20,492 bases of DNA from a virus: positions 1-20,492 of IMG/VR virus record IMGVR_UViG_3300020162_000359; one strand, written 5' to 3'. Below are positions 1 to 8,000 of the stretch, one piece after another. The notes under the pieces are model-generated. The model had not been told where the DNA came from. It saw nothing but the letters and a program-made list of their open reading frames with translations, and searched no databases. A program made the position numbers and the translations under genes. Position 1 is the stretch's first letter. The number at the start of each line of letters is the position of its first letter.

Positions 1-29
1 GTAAAGGTGCATAGTAACTGTGTTTTCAT
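1..29 (-). CDS. Start of a gene running off the left edge
   Basis: An ATG at 29-27 on the minus strand opens a frame that stays open to the window edge and reads MKTQLLCTF. It lies 38 nt downstream of the polymerase stop codon, in the same direction, with an A/T-rich leader like the other genes here. Only nine codons are visible, so no product can be named, and it may not be a real gene start. Confidence 0.35.
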
Positions 30-67
30 CTAACGATTTATTTTATACTTTTTATCCTATATAAGTA

Positions 68-1306
68 TTAAATATTTCCGTAACTATAATTTTTCTCCAC
101 CTTTGTAGGAGATATTCTATGTAAAACCTCCTCTATTTTAGATAAAAGTTCATTTTCGTTAGTATCAACATCAAATAAAAAAGAATCATATGTGTAAAGA
201 ACCAATTTTGTCTTAGTATTTTCCAACAAAATATTCAGTTGATGGAGTAGCAAAACGTTTTGCTCAGTCTCTAATGCCTGTAAATAATAGTTAAACACTT
301 TCTGAGGATTGTGATTATCTATCTTAGTGAATGGTATCCGTTTCCCAAATCTAGTCTCAATAAATCCATTAACTATGAATTGTTTATATAACTTAGTTAT
401 GAAATCATTCGTTTTCTGAAAAAATGGTATCTCTAAATTATGAACATCTATCCCACCATACAATTGTTGGAAAGTAATCTTCTTACTATTAAGGTAATCC
501 TCTTCGGTTAGTTCTTCTTTACCAAAGTATTGCTTACCCAACCATTCGTGAGCAGAACCTTCCGGCATAGGTTCTCCTACCAATTTTGCAATCAATCGGA
601 TGTGATACCCATCAAAATCGTATTGAACTAATTCACCATTCTTACTAACAATGAAATCCCTGCTACCATCCGATTTTTTAAGTGCGGAATAGTTTACACC
701 TCCAAATGTATTAGAAGGTCTTCCTGTCGTAGTAAAATTATTGTAAAGAGAATACTCATATCCATATGTGGTAGGAATACCATTTGCTTCGATTCTAAGG
801 AACGATGGAATTGTATAATCATTATATCTATCAAAACCATTTGAATCGATTCTAGCGTACTTAGCGTTCTCCACAACGAAATCCACAACTCCTTTTAGAA
901 TAGTTGCAATTGGAATGAATGAGATATCACTTTTATCCCTATATCCATTAGTAAAAGATTGGTATATCATATCATACGCATAGGATTTGAATTCCATTAG
1001 GTGATATGAAACATCTACACTTTTCCAATTTGTAATATTGGTTTTATGTAAGAACCACTTTGTATCGAAGATGTACTTAATCCTATCACTTCTCTCCAAT
1101 ATGGATAAACTAACCGGAACACAATCATTATGGTCTTCCATTATAACCCAACAATGTTCTCCTATAAACACAAAAACACCCAATAGTTTATTGACTATGG
1201 GGTGTTCTGTTCTATTTCTGAATAGTGGGAATATAACGGAATCATTGGATGTGTACTCATCCATAAATTTTTTCGCAATATCTTTGTTTTCTACATAATA
1301 AACCAT
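68..1306 (-). CDS. Divergent, short family A DNA polymerase
   Basis: This probably makes DNA from a template for phage replication. Numbering from the ATG at 1306 (412 residues; a TTG at 1315 would add three), the C-terminal half carries family A landmarks in order. These are TTGRPS near 193-198, motif A YDFDGYHIR with Asp230, motif B KITFQQLYG with Lys276 and Tyr283, a TRFGKR segment near 318, an NYYLQA segment near 342 (counterpart of the Pol I QG region), and motif C TYDSF with Asp374. The N-terminal ~150 residues may be a worn 3'-5' exonuclease-like domain, since no clear exonuclease acids are seen. It is far shorter than a Klenow fragment (about 600 residues). Several usual residues differ: the motif A steric-gate Glu is His235, the motif B Arg four residues before Lys is Leu, and the motif C His-Asp-Glu reads Tyr-Asp-Ser. 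It follows the dioxygenase gene by about 40 nt and looks co-transcribed. The assignment rests on motif order; activity is inferred. Confidence 0.8.
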   Translation of the reverse strand: MVYYVENKDIAKKFMDEYTSNDSVIFPLFRNRTEHPIVNKLLGVFVFIGEHCWVIMEDHNDCVPVSLSILERSDRIKYIFDTKWFLHKTNITNWKSVDVSYHLMEFKSYAYDMIYQSFTNGYRDKSDISFIPIATILKGVVDFVVENAKYARIDSNGFDRYNDYTIPSFLRIEANGIPTTYGYEYSLYNNFTTTGRPSNTFGGVNYSALKKSDGSRDFIVSKNGELVQYDFDGYHIRLIAKLVGEPMPEGSAHEWLGKQYFGKEELTEEDYLNSKKITFQQLYGGIDVHNLEIPFFQKTNDFITKLYKQFIVNGFIETRFGKRIPFTKIDNHNPQKVFNYYLQALETEQNVLLLHQLNILLENTKTKLVLYTYDSFLFDVDTNENELLSKIEEVLHRISPTKVEKNYSYGNI

Positions 1307-1348
1307 AGATAACAAATATACAAAAAAATTATGAGATTACCAAATGAT

Positions 1349-2137
1349 TTAAGCGTTTTCTCCCCAATGTTGTTCCAATAAAGGTTGAAGTTCGATTGGT
1401 TCTCTCTTCATATGACTTCCTTGATTGTAATAAGCTCCTCTCTTAAGATATCCACATAAGAAACTTCTACGGAATCTATTTGATTCGTTTGGTTCTGAAC
1501 CATGCACCACATGAGAGTGTAAAAGAACTACTTGTCCCTTTTTAATAACTCCAGGTACTTTTCTAAAATCATGTCCTTCTGGCATTATACAAGGTTTACC
1601 TCTTTCGTTTCTCCAAAATGTTGGGTTTGTTTGAGTTCTTTCCTCATCTACCTCAATTGGTAAAACAGGTAATCTATGTGAACCTTCGTAGTTCCATACT
1701 GCTCCATTTTCAGGGTCGTGATTATCTAATGCCAATGCACTATTGATAATTTCATTGTGTCCACATCCTGTGTAGAATCCATTTTGATGTTGGTCTCTAC
1801 CTAATTGTCCAGGTGGTTTGAAGTAGCACCATGTCTGCATACCTACTATATCCCCATCCATTAAAAATTTAACCGCTTCCAAAATCTTTGGGTGAACGAA
1901 CATCTTCTCAAATAAAGGTGATACTTTGTGTGGATAAGCAAATGGGTCATATGCTCCCCACTCTTTTCCTTCTGGTGAAGTTGTACCATCTCTTTCAGAA
2001 CGGATTCTCTCCAATTCTACTAAGATTTCATCAACTTCTTCTTCTGTAAATAATTCTAATGTAGTCCAACCTCTGTATCTCCAATCGAAGGTGATTTGTT
2101 GAACCTCTAAATCCGTAAGGTGTTTTAAAACTGCCAT
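1349..2137 (-). CDS. PhyH-type Fe(II)/2-oxoglutarate dioxygenase
   Basis: The 262-residue product resembles the phytanoyl-CoA dioxygenase (PhyH) family, which hydroxylates small molecules or side groups using Fe(II), O2 and 2-oxoglutarate. The metal-site region is GRDQHQNGFY with His117, followed by NHDPENGAVW near 139 and EGSH near 151, typical of the double-stranded beta-helix core. The distal region is HSHVVHGSEPN with His212 as the likely third iron ligand, and RFRRSF (Arg223/224) probably binds 2-oxoglutarate. The expected His-x-Asp reads His-Gln-Asn, since codon 119 is AAT, so one iron ligand appears to be changed. The substrate is unknown. Related oxygenases are common accessory genes in marine phages. 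It has its own upstream motif at 2161-2169 and may start a separate transcription unit that includes the polymerase. Confidence 0.85.
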   Translation of the reverse strand: MAVLKHLTDLEVQQITFDWRYRGWTTLELFTEEEVDEILVELERIRSERDGTTSPEGKEWGAYDPFAYPHKVSPLFEKMFVHPKILEAVKFLMDGDIVGMQTWCYFKPPGQLGRDQHQNGFYTGCGHNEIINSALALDNHDPENGAVWNYEGSHRLPVLPIEVDEERTQTNPTFWRNERGKPCIMPEGHDFRKVPGVIKKGQVVLLHSHVVHGSEPNESNRFRRSFLCGYLKRGAYYNQGSHMKREPIELQPLLEQHWGENA

Positions 2138-2160
2138 TGTTATAACTTTTTATTTGTTTG

Positions 2161-2169
2161 TATAAATAT
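2161..2169 (-). promoter_or_regulatory. Repeated ATATTTATA element before the dioxygenase
   Basis: The coding strand reads ATATTTATA, starting 24 nt before the dioxygenase ATG in an 80-nt gap. The flanks are also shared with the copy at 12244-12252: both have a run of alternating AT before the motif and CAAACAA after it. A TTTG lies 16 nt before TATATTTA, loosely like a Bacteroidota-type promoter (TTTG ... TAnnTTTG). It is a candidate promoter inferred from recurrence. Confidence 0.42.
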
Positions 2170-2217
2170 ATATATTGTTCTATTTACAAAAAGAACAAAC
2201 TTTTTCAATGATTTTTA

Positions 2218-2607
2218 TCAGCCTTTATAAAATTGTTTTAGGTTGACCAAATATAGATTTATATCATCTATTATCTTTTCTGCTTCTTCAATTGCCTTTC
2301 TATTTGAAGTTGTTACAGATGGTATAAACGCATCCATTTCAGTATAAGAATCAACTAAATCTCCTGCTATTCTCCATTTTAATGTAACACCAATATAAAA
2401 CGGCGTAGAATAATAATTTGAATAAACAGTTCGTTTTACTTCATATATAGGTGCTCCCTTTGTATCTCTTTTTTGTAAAAAATATCTTTCTATATATCCT
2501 TTATCATAATCCTCTTGTGAAATTTTTGGATAATATGCACGAGGAGTCTGTGGACTTTCTTTTAAATCCGACCTCAAAATATAATAACTCTGTAAATCAG
2601 TTTTCAT
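2218..2607 (-). CDS. Unknown protein at the end of the baseplate cluster
   Basis: This is a 129-residue protein of unrecognised family. It starts one base after the stop of the hub-like gene (TAA, T, ATG), so it is almost certainly translated with it. It is rich in Tyr and charged residues. Its middle (KRTVYSNYYSTPFYIGVTLKW) looks like beta strands, and its C-terminal third (roughly 100-125) looks helical with an EEAEKIIDDINLYL pattern. There is no signal peptide or membrane segment. The position suggests a small baseplate component or assembly factor, which is inference from context only. It is the last gene of the tail block; a gap with a promoter-like motif follows. Confidence 0.75.
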   Translation of the reverse strand: MKTDLQSYYILRSDLKESPQTPRAYYPKISQEDYDKGYIERYFLQKRDTKGAPIYEVKRTVYSNYYSTPFYIGVTLKWRIAGDLVDSYTEMDAFIPSVTTSNRKAIEEAEKIIDDINLYLVNLKQFYKG

Positions 2608-2608
2608 A

Positions 2609-4747
2609 TTATCTATAAAATGGTTTAAACATAGCTTCTACTGAAGTAGTCCATTGTTTGTTATCTACTTTATGAGTAACTTCTGTAATCATAAATGCTC
2701 CCAATCCTACGTTAGTATATTGAGGAGGTAATCCTATAACTTTAAATAATTGTCCAACTTGAAATCCACTCATACCTAATGTAGTAAAATTGAACTTAAC
2801 AGGAAGAGGTCTGCCTGATGTAACCGGTTTAGAAGAACTACCCATACCACTATCAGCTTTTCTTACCGTATTAAAATATTTCTTATTTAAATATATTCCA
2901 TAAATTGCCCATTTATTAAGGTCAGAATCTATATCACCTTTTTTAGTAATAGTAGGGTCAACTAAAATTCTAATATTTCTTCTTAAATCTATCCACCCAT
3001 TTTTCTTTATCTCATCTGCGGTTAATGTTTTTGCAGCAGCTTTATCATCTTCATTCGATTCTACTTTTATTTTTGCTAATTTTGTATCTTTTTGATTTGA
3101 AAATAAACCCGTTAACTGGTCAGGGTCTCCATCTCCACTAATACTACCCCCTTCCACACTTTTCTGCATAACAACTTTACTTGCCATAGCTTTAGGAATG
3201 TCTAAATTAAATGATGCATCCAAAAAGAAACTCTGTGTACCGGTCATATAAAAACTAGGTATCTCAATTCCAGCTTTATCGTTTCTCAGATTGCCATCAC
3301 TAATTCTTAATTTATTACCATCTTCTACGATTTGGAAATTCCATAATCCTTCTACAGAATCTTCCAATACTTTTAATACACCATCTAAAACTTCTTTAAT
3401 AGGTCGTTTTACATCTCTTAATGCTTCATAAAGAACTTCTGTATCAACAAATACGTCTCCTAACCACCCATGTCTAAATGGGTCAAGTGTAACACTAGTA
3501 CCATCTTTCATTGTAAAAGATGTAGCTTCTGTTTTAACAAATGAAAGTTTTCTACCGGATAGACTCCATGGGTCTAATATCTGTGCAATCGGAGTATCAC
3601 TTCCTGCGTAATATGGTTCATTCCAAAAAAAGTTAACCATAGTTTTATTTGGTATAAAAACTCTATCATCGGTTGAAAACATTCTTCTAAATGCACCGAT
3701 ATAAACGTTCTCTAAATCTATTGTAAAATTTGCCCCACCATCTTCACTTAATTTTAATCTCGTTTCATTTAACATATCAACAAAATTCCTAAATCTAATA
3801 TATTTTTTGGGTGATACAGGTGAAGTATTATCTCTAGCTGAAAATTGTCTACCTAAAATTTGAACATCTTGATTAAAAGAAATTAAACCAAGTAATGTAC
3901 TACCTTTTTTAGTTTCTTCTTGAGCCTCTTCTATTAAACTTTCATTAAATCCTATGAAATCAGTTGTTACATCTACCTTAGTCTTATCGGTAATCCATCC
4001 TTTAATTGTATTAGTTCTATGTTCTGCTGGAAATGTATTAAATGCATATGCATAATTCAATTGTGGAGTTGATTTATATGCTTCAATTTCTTCACTACTA
4101 AATGCTGGTCTAGATGATGTTTTCTCTGTGTCATCTGTTACACTTTCCTGACTTCTTCCCATTAAAATTTCTCCAATAGAACAAACTTTAACTGTTATAC
4201 CATATTCTTCTCCATTTATAAAACTCTCTCCACCTGTTATAATACCAACCATATTATCATAACATCCGTTATTTGCACTTCTTATTTCGTTTAATGATTG
4301 AGGATTTCTATTATATGTGTTTACATTAGCTGCACTAGCCTCTAACGCCAAAATACTTTTTCCACTAATTAAACTTTTATTCCAACCCCATTGTATAAAA
4401 CAACTAATACCGGGTTCAAGAAAGTACTCTTGTAATTTAGAAAGGTCATCAACAGTAAAACATTTTATTTTAAATGTTGCTTTTCTTAAAGTACCTCTAC
4501 TTGCAAAATCTACCGAAAAGTCTGCTATTACTGGTCTGGGTCTAAATCTAGCCGCATTATCACTATGATACATTCCATTTGCACCAAACAAATCTGGATA
4601 TGATGCACTTCCTATTTCATATCCTCCTCCTAAATTTGATGTTATTTGTATCCAAGGGACAAGTTGTGATGCCTTAATCGGGTCGATTCTAGTCTTTAAT
4701 TCATTGTATATGAATGCATCTAAACTTTTTAAAAAAGGAAAAGCCAT
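2609..4747 (-). CDS. Baseplate hub-like tail protein
   Basis: The 712-residue product is probably a baseplate hub or tail-tip structural protein. Its last ~60 residues (FNFTTLGMSGFQVGQLFKV, then GAFMITEVTHKV and WTTSVEAMFKPFYR) match the ending typical of phage hub proteins of the gpD/gp27-like class, where a beta domain deals with a moderately conserved G-(A/F)-F-x-I-x-x-V-x-H segment. The N-terminal part contains PRPVIADFSVDF and FIQWGWNKS, giving a large beta-rich domain that would sit on the tube. I see no lysozyme, no LysM and no membrane span. It follows the LysM-like gene by 13 nt, and its stop is one base from the next start, fitting a baseplate operon. The exact T4 counterpart is not resolved. 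Confidence 0.68.
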   Translation of the reverse strand: MAFPFLKSLDAFIYNELKTRIDPIKASQLVPWIQITSNLGGGYEIGSASYPDLFGANGMYHSDNAARFRPRPVIADFSVDFASRGTLRKATFKIKCFTVDDLSKLQEYFLEPGISCFIQWGWNKSLISGKSILALEASAANVNTYNRNPQSLNEIRSANNGCYDNMVGIITGGESFINGEEYGITVKVCSIGEILMGRSQESVTDDTEKTSSRPAFSSEEIEAYKSTPQLNYAYAFNTFPAEHRTNTIKGWITDKTKVDVTTDFIGFNESLIEEAQEETKKGSTLLGLISFNQDVQILGRQFSARDNTSPVSPKKYIRFRNFVDMLNETRLKLSEDGGANFTIDLENVYIGAFRRMFSTDDRVFIPNKTMVNFFWNEPYYAGSDTPIAQILDPWSLSGRKLSFVKTEATSFTMKDGTSVTLDPFRHGWLGDVFVDTEVLYEALRDVKRPIKEVLDGVLKVLEDSVEGLWNFQIVEDGNKLRISDGNLRNDKAGIEIPSFYMTGTQSFFLDASFNLDIPKAMASKVVMQKSVEGGSISGDGDPDQLTGLFSNQKDTKLAKIKVESNEDDKAAAKTLTADEIKKNGWIDLRRNIRILVDPTITKKGDIDSDLNKWAIYGIYLNKKYFNTVRKADSGMGSSSKPVTSGRPLPVKFNFTTLGMSGFQVGQLFKVIGLPPQYTNVGLGAFMITEVTHKVDNKQWTTSVEAMFKPFYR

Positions 4748-4760
4748 AAAACTATTTTAT

Positions 4761-5039
4761 TTATATATTATTTAATACCGATAATTTGTCAGCAGGTATT
4801 CTTAATTGTATTCCAGGGTCTAATCCTATAGAAGGACTATTGATATTATTCGCCTGTGCAATAATCCACCATAAAGATGGGTCATTGTAATACTGTCTCG
4901 CTAATGTATCTAATCTATCAGTTTCCTGAGTGATAATGTATATATCAGTATCTTTTTTATCTATTTGAGAAGGTAATACAGTCTCATATACTTTCTTACC
5001 GTTAATCAATCTTAATACTCTTGTTTTATCGTATCTCAT
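4761..5039 (-). CDS. LysM-like baseplate wedge/tail protein
   Basis: The 92-residue product has a basic N-terminal part followed by a LysM-type fold at about residues 31-83. Visible features are DIYIITQETDRLDTLARQYY, then DPSLWWIIAQANNI and PGIQLRIP, matching the beta-alpha-alpha-beta pattern of LysM. In phages this fold occurs in small tail proteins such as P2 gpX and the C-terminal part of T4 gp53, where it works in baseplate assembly rather than lysis. The gene lies between two large baseplate genes with short gaps, which supports that role. There is no signal peptide or catalytic domain, so it is not a lysin. Confidence 0.8.
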   Translation of the reverse strand: MRYDKTRVLRLINGKKVYETVLPSQIDKKDTDIYIITQETDRLDTLARQYYNDPSLWWIIAQANNINSPSIGLDPGIQLRIPADKLSVLNNI

Positions 5040-5075
5040 ATTATTAAATATAAAAATCTAAGGTTATTTAGAATC

Positions 5076-8000
5076 CTATCCTAGAAAACCCTTATTGACT
5101 TGTTTTGTACCATCTGGAACATTAGTACCTTTTATTTTCTTCTGTATATCCTTTACAGGAGCTGGACTAGGTTTAGTTGCTCCACCGGCTCCTGCTGCAC
5201 CTCCTTGTTTTCCACTGGCTGCATTATTTCCCTTATTACCATCACCCGTCGGATTCGATGCTTTTGGAGCCGTATCATTACTCAATGGTGTACCAAAATC
5301 ATATAATCTATTAGTTGTATTTCTACTTTCTATAAATGTTAATCCAACTGATATGTTTATAAATTTAGGCAATCTAAAATTACTCATTGATTGAGATGAT
5401 ACACTTTTAGCCCTATCATTTGTTCTACTTGGTAATTCTTCTACAAATCCTTTTTTAGTTACAGGGTCATACACTCTGTTTTCCCCCTCTCTTATTCCTT
5501 CTATTCTACTACCAAACACTTCTATATCTGCACTTGAACCAAATGTTAACGTAGAACCTCCTTCGTATGGAGCAAATTTACCATCGAATTCATATCCATT
5601 GTCATATTTATCTGATACTACTACTTTAGCATTACCTTCGCCCAATTCCCATAAGTTTTCGCTATCTTCAATTGAATAAGTTAAGCTATCTAAAAAACAA
5701 ACTCTATTATGGTATAAATCTCCAAACGTAAATTTCATTAAATTAGCTAATACAACTCCAGTATCAGTATATCCTCCTGGATAATTAAATTGAGCTAAGA
5801 ATTCAATTTTTCTCCACATCATCATCAATTCAACTTGTGACATCGCATATGCCTTTAAGTTGAATGTTACTTTTCTTTCAACACCGGTATAGTTATAAAA
5901 ATTAAATGGTGAACCAATCATTTTACTACTATCCCACGAAGGAGAAAATGTTTCATTAAATCCGGAAACAATTGTTCTCATATAGATACTCTCTCCACTT
6001 GTCATACTAGAAAAACGAAGAGGTATTAAATCAACCTTATCTAATGTTTCCCCATTATATTTTATGGAACTTAATTCACCTGCGGTAAATACACCGGTTT
6101 GATTTATCACATCCGATAAACTTTTTAATCCTCTTTTTGCAGCTAATGAATTTGTTATATTAGATGAATTACTAATTATTTTACTACCACCTACCTTTTG
6201 ACTATATCTATATCCATCCCCTCTTTTCTTAGGTTGAACAAACTTTAATATAGGGTTCAACAATATTTCACTTACTAATCCAGGCCCAGCTGGTAATCCT
6301 GTAAAATAAGGTGCATCGGGAGTGTTGTACAAAAGTAATTCATCCTGTGTAGGTTCTCCTTTCTTTTTATTTAAATCATTATCCGATAATCTAAACGCAT
6401 ATTTACCTAAACCAAACACTCCATCAGGTCTTTGTAATCCGTTAAGAGGTGAATTCAATTCCCATGGTAAGTTTAATAACATCTTACTACCAAATACTGA
6501 TTCTTCTATAAATGGATTGGGTGCAGTTGAAGGGCCTTCGTTTATACCTCCATCAAAATATGGATTAATATTTGTGTAAATGTATTTTAATCCATCTATA
6601 GTAGGCTCTCCAAATCTTTTATAATTACTATTATCGGATAAGCTAAATGCAAAATTAGCATTTTTACCAAATAAGCCAGCTGTAACTGTTATCCCACCTG
6701 CCGGTGAATTTAATTGCCACGGCTGATTTAATAAAAGTTTACTACCTAATTCAACTTTAACTTCTATACGAGGGTCCAACGCAGTTGAAGGCCCACTTTT
6801 AGAATCATATGGGCTATACGGATTTATATTAGTATAAATTTTAGGAACATCTTTTAAAGTAGGTTCTCCAAATTTTTTATTTCTACTACCATCTGATAAA
6901 CTAAATGAATATTCTCCGACACCAAATTTTCCATCTGTTACGGTTATCCCACCTGCCGGTGAATTCAAAATATATGTTTCACCTAAAAATTTAGGATTAA
7001 GGAATTTAGTACTAACTACTAAATCCGCTGTATCTCTATTTGGTAATCCTTTTGCTCTACTGTTTGGGTCTAATGTTGTGTATTTGTCACCTATCCAATA
7101 TCTATTATCTTTGAGAAATGCAGAAGTCGGTTCTCCCATTCTTCCATTCAATCTCATACCATAACTCTTCGAACCTAAATCTCTACCATATATCTCACCC
7201 TTTCTCTCAAATCCTCCTACAGGTGATACAGATGTTATATCTAAATAATTTACCGATAATTTATCAGTATATTTACTCATCGTAGAAGCATATGCAGCAG
7301 TAGATGCATATTTTCCTACAAAACTATTATCGTTTCCTTTTGCTTTATCGGCAACGGTTTGGCTACCAAATAATGCAGTTCTTATTGCACCCTGAGTAAC
7401 TTTTAATCCACCACCAATTATTTGTTTAGCTAATTGAGATGGAGTACCACCACCTGTTTGTTTTAAGAATTTTCCAAATGAACTTCCTGCTGCATCTTTT
7501 TTGATTTCAGCAATCGTAATCATTGTATCGGGTTCTTTTCCTTTTTGAAGTTTTCCTGTTCCGATTACATAAGTTGGATAAGTATCTTGAGGTAATCCTA
7601 ATGTTTTAGTTACAAATCCCTCAACTTTTTTTAATACCTTTCCTATCAATCCATTATTACCACCTTTTGGACCGTTTGTGTTTATGCTATCTTTCATAGC
7701 CTGAACATCATTGGTTTTTTTAGTAGTTAATCTTACAATATCAGTTCCATATAATATAGGTGATGATATCAATCGTAGAGGTCGTAATCCACTAAATTCT
7801 TCTTCTAATAAAGTTTCCTTAGTTCTAAATCCAGTAGCTTTTCTAATCCCATTAATTGCCTTAAATGGTAATCCCATAAGAGGGCTATTAGAAGAAATAG
7901 CAATATCTTTACTATTACGAATATCGTAAGTTTTTTCAGCAGTAGCTCCACTACTCTGAAGTTGTTTTGACTTAAATAATTCTTCTATTGTTTTTCCCAT
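5076..8000 (-). CDS. Large repeat-bearing tail-tip/baseplate protein
   Basis: This 974-residue protein follows the tape measure with a TAATG overlap, the usual place for tail-tip or tube-initiator proteins. The N-terminal 240 residues are low in recognisable features. Residues about 251-592 hold a divergent first copy and three clear copies of a repeat of about 85 residues. Residues about 655-830 form a conserved-looking domain with KVTFNLKAYAMS, ELMMMWRKIEFLAQFNYPGG and LMKFTFGDLYHNRVCFLDSL, which reads like a tube- or baseplate-contact domain found after tape measures in myoviruses. The C-terminal tail (about 905-950) is low-complexity Gly/Ala/Asn/Pro. No enzymatic motif is seen. A structural baseplate role is likely; the exact homologue is unknown to me. 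Confidence 0.65.
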   Translation of the reverse strand: MGKTIEELFKSKQLQSSGATAEKTYDIRNSKDIAISSNSPLMGLPFKAINGIRKATGFRTKETLLEEEFSGLRPLRLISSPILYGTDIVRLTTKKTNDVQAMKDSINTNGPKGGNNGLIGKVLKKVEGFVTKTLGLPQDTYPTYVIGTGKLQKGKEPDTMITIAEIKKDAAGSSFGKFLKQTGGGTPSQLAKQIIGGGLKVTQGAIRTALFGSQTVADKAKGNDNSFVGKYASTAAYASTMSKYTDKLSVNYLDITSVSPVGGFERKGEIYGRDLGSKSYGMRLNGRMGEPTSAFLKDNRYWIGDKYTTLDPNSRAKGLPNRDTADLVVSTKFLNPKFLGETYILNSPAGGITVTDGKFGVGEYSFSLSDGSRNKKFGEPTLKDVPKIYTNINPYSPYDSKSGPSTALDPRIEVKVELGSKLLLNQPWQLNSPAGGITVTAGLFGKNANFAFSLSDNSNYKRFGEPTIDGLKYIYTNINPYFDGGINEGPSTAPNPFIEESVFGSKMLLNLPWELNSPLNGLQRPDGVFGLGKYAFRLSDNDLNKKKGEPTQDELLLYNTPDAPYFTGLPAGPGLVSEILLNPILKFVQPKKRGDGYRYSQKVGGSKIISNSSNITNSLAAKRGLKSLSDVINQTGVFTAGELSSIKYNGETLDKVDLIPLRFSSMTSGESIYMRTIVSGFNETFSPSWDSSKMIGSPFNFYNYTGVERKVTFNLKAYAMSQVELMMMWRKIEFLAQFNYPGGYTDTGVVLANLMKFTFGDLYHNRVCFLDSLTYSIEDSENLWELGEGNAKVVVSDKYDNGYEFDGKFAPYEGGSTLTFGSSADIEVFGSRIEGIREGENRVYDPVTKKGFVEELPSRTNDRAKSVSSQSMSNFRLPKFINISVGLTFIESRNTTNRLYDFGTPLSNDTAPKASNPTGDGNKGNNAASGKQGGAAGAGGATKPSPAPVKDIQKKIKGTNVPDGTKQVNKGFLG
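6225..7250 (-). repeat. Imperfect ~85-residue tandem repeats within the tail-tip gene
   Basis: Three units start at residues 345, 430 and 515 of the 974-residue protein. Each opens with LNSP, then a Gly-rich turn, FG with Y/F-x-F-x-LSD, a basic NKK/YKR and GEPT, then Y-T-N-INPY or a similar segment, and ends with a LLN motif. A more divergent unit precedes them at about 251-344 (SPVGG, SYGMRLNGRMGEPT). At the DNA level the LNSPAGG opening is nearly identical in the first two clear copies (near 6690-6715 and 6945-6970). Confidence 0.8.

Noticed and set aside
2175-2198. 7-bp hairpin in the gap after the 129-residue gene
   Set aside because: The stem is short (TTGTTCT/AGAACAA), the loop is 10 nt, and no clean T tract follows on the coding strand; too weak to call a terminator.
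4748-4760. TATAAATA on the coding strand before the hub gene, identical to the T4 late promoter core
   Set aside because: The gap is only 13 nt, the motif runs right up to the start, and it occurs once in this orientation; likely chance in AT-rich DNA.
4761-5039. LysM-like protein as a cell-wall lysin
   Set aside because: There is no catalytic domain or export signal, and it sits between two baseplate genes; the phage baseplate LysM role fits better.
5095-5394. 99-residue plus-strand frame with a hydrophobic, Pro/Ala-rich start resembling a signal peptide
   Set aside because: It is the complement of the low-complexity Gly/Ala C-terminal tail of the tail-tip gene, which explains the composition.
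6225-7250. Repeats in the tail-tip gene as a CRISPR-like or regulatory array
   Set aside because: The units are imperfect, about 255 bases long, in frame and conserved at protein level; a coding repeat explains them.
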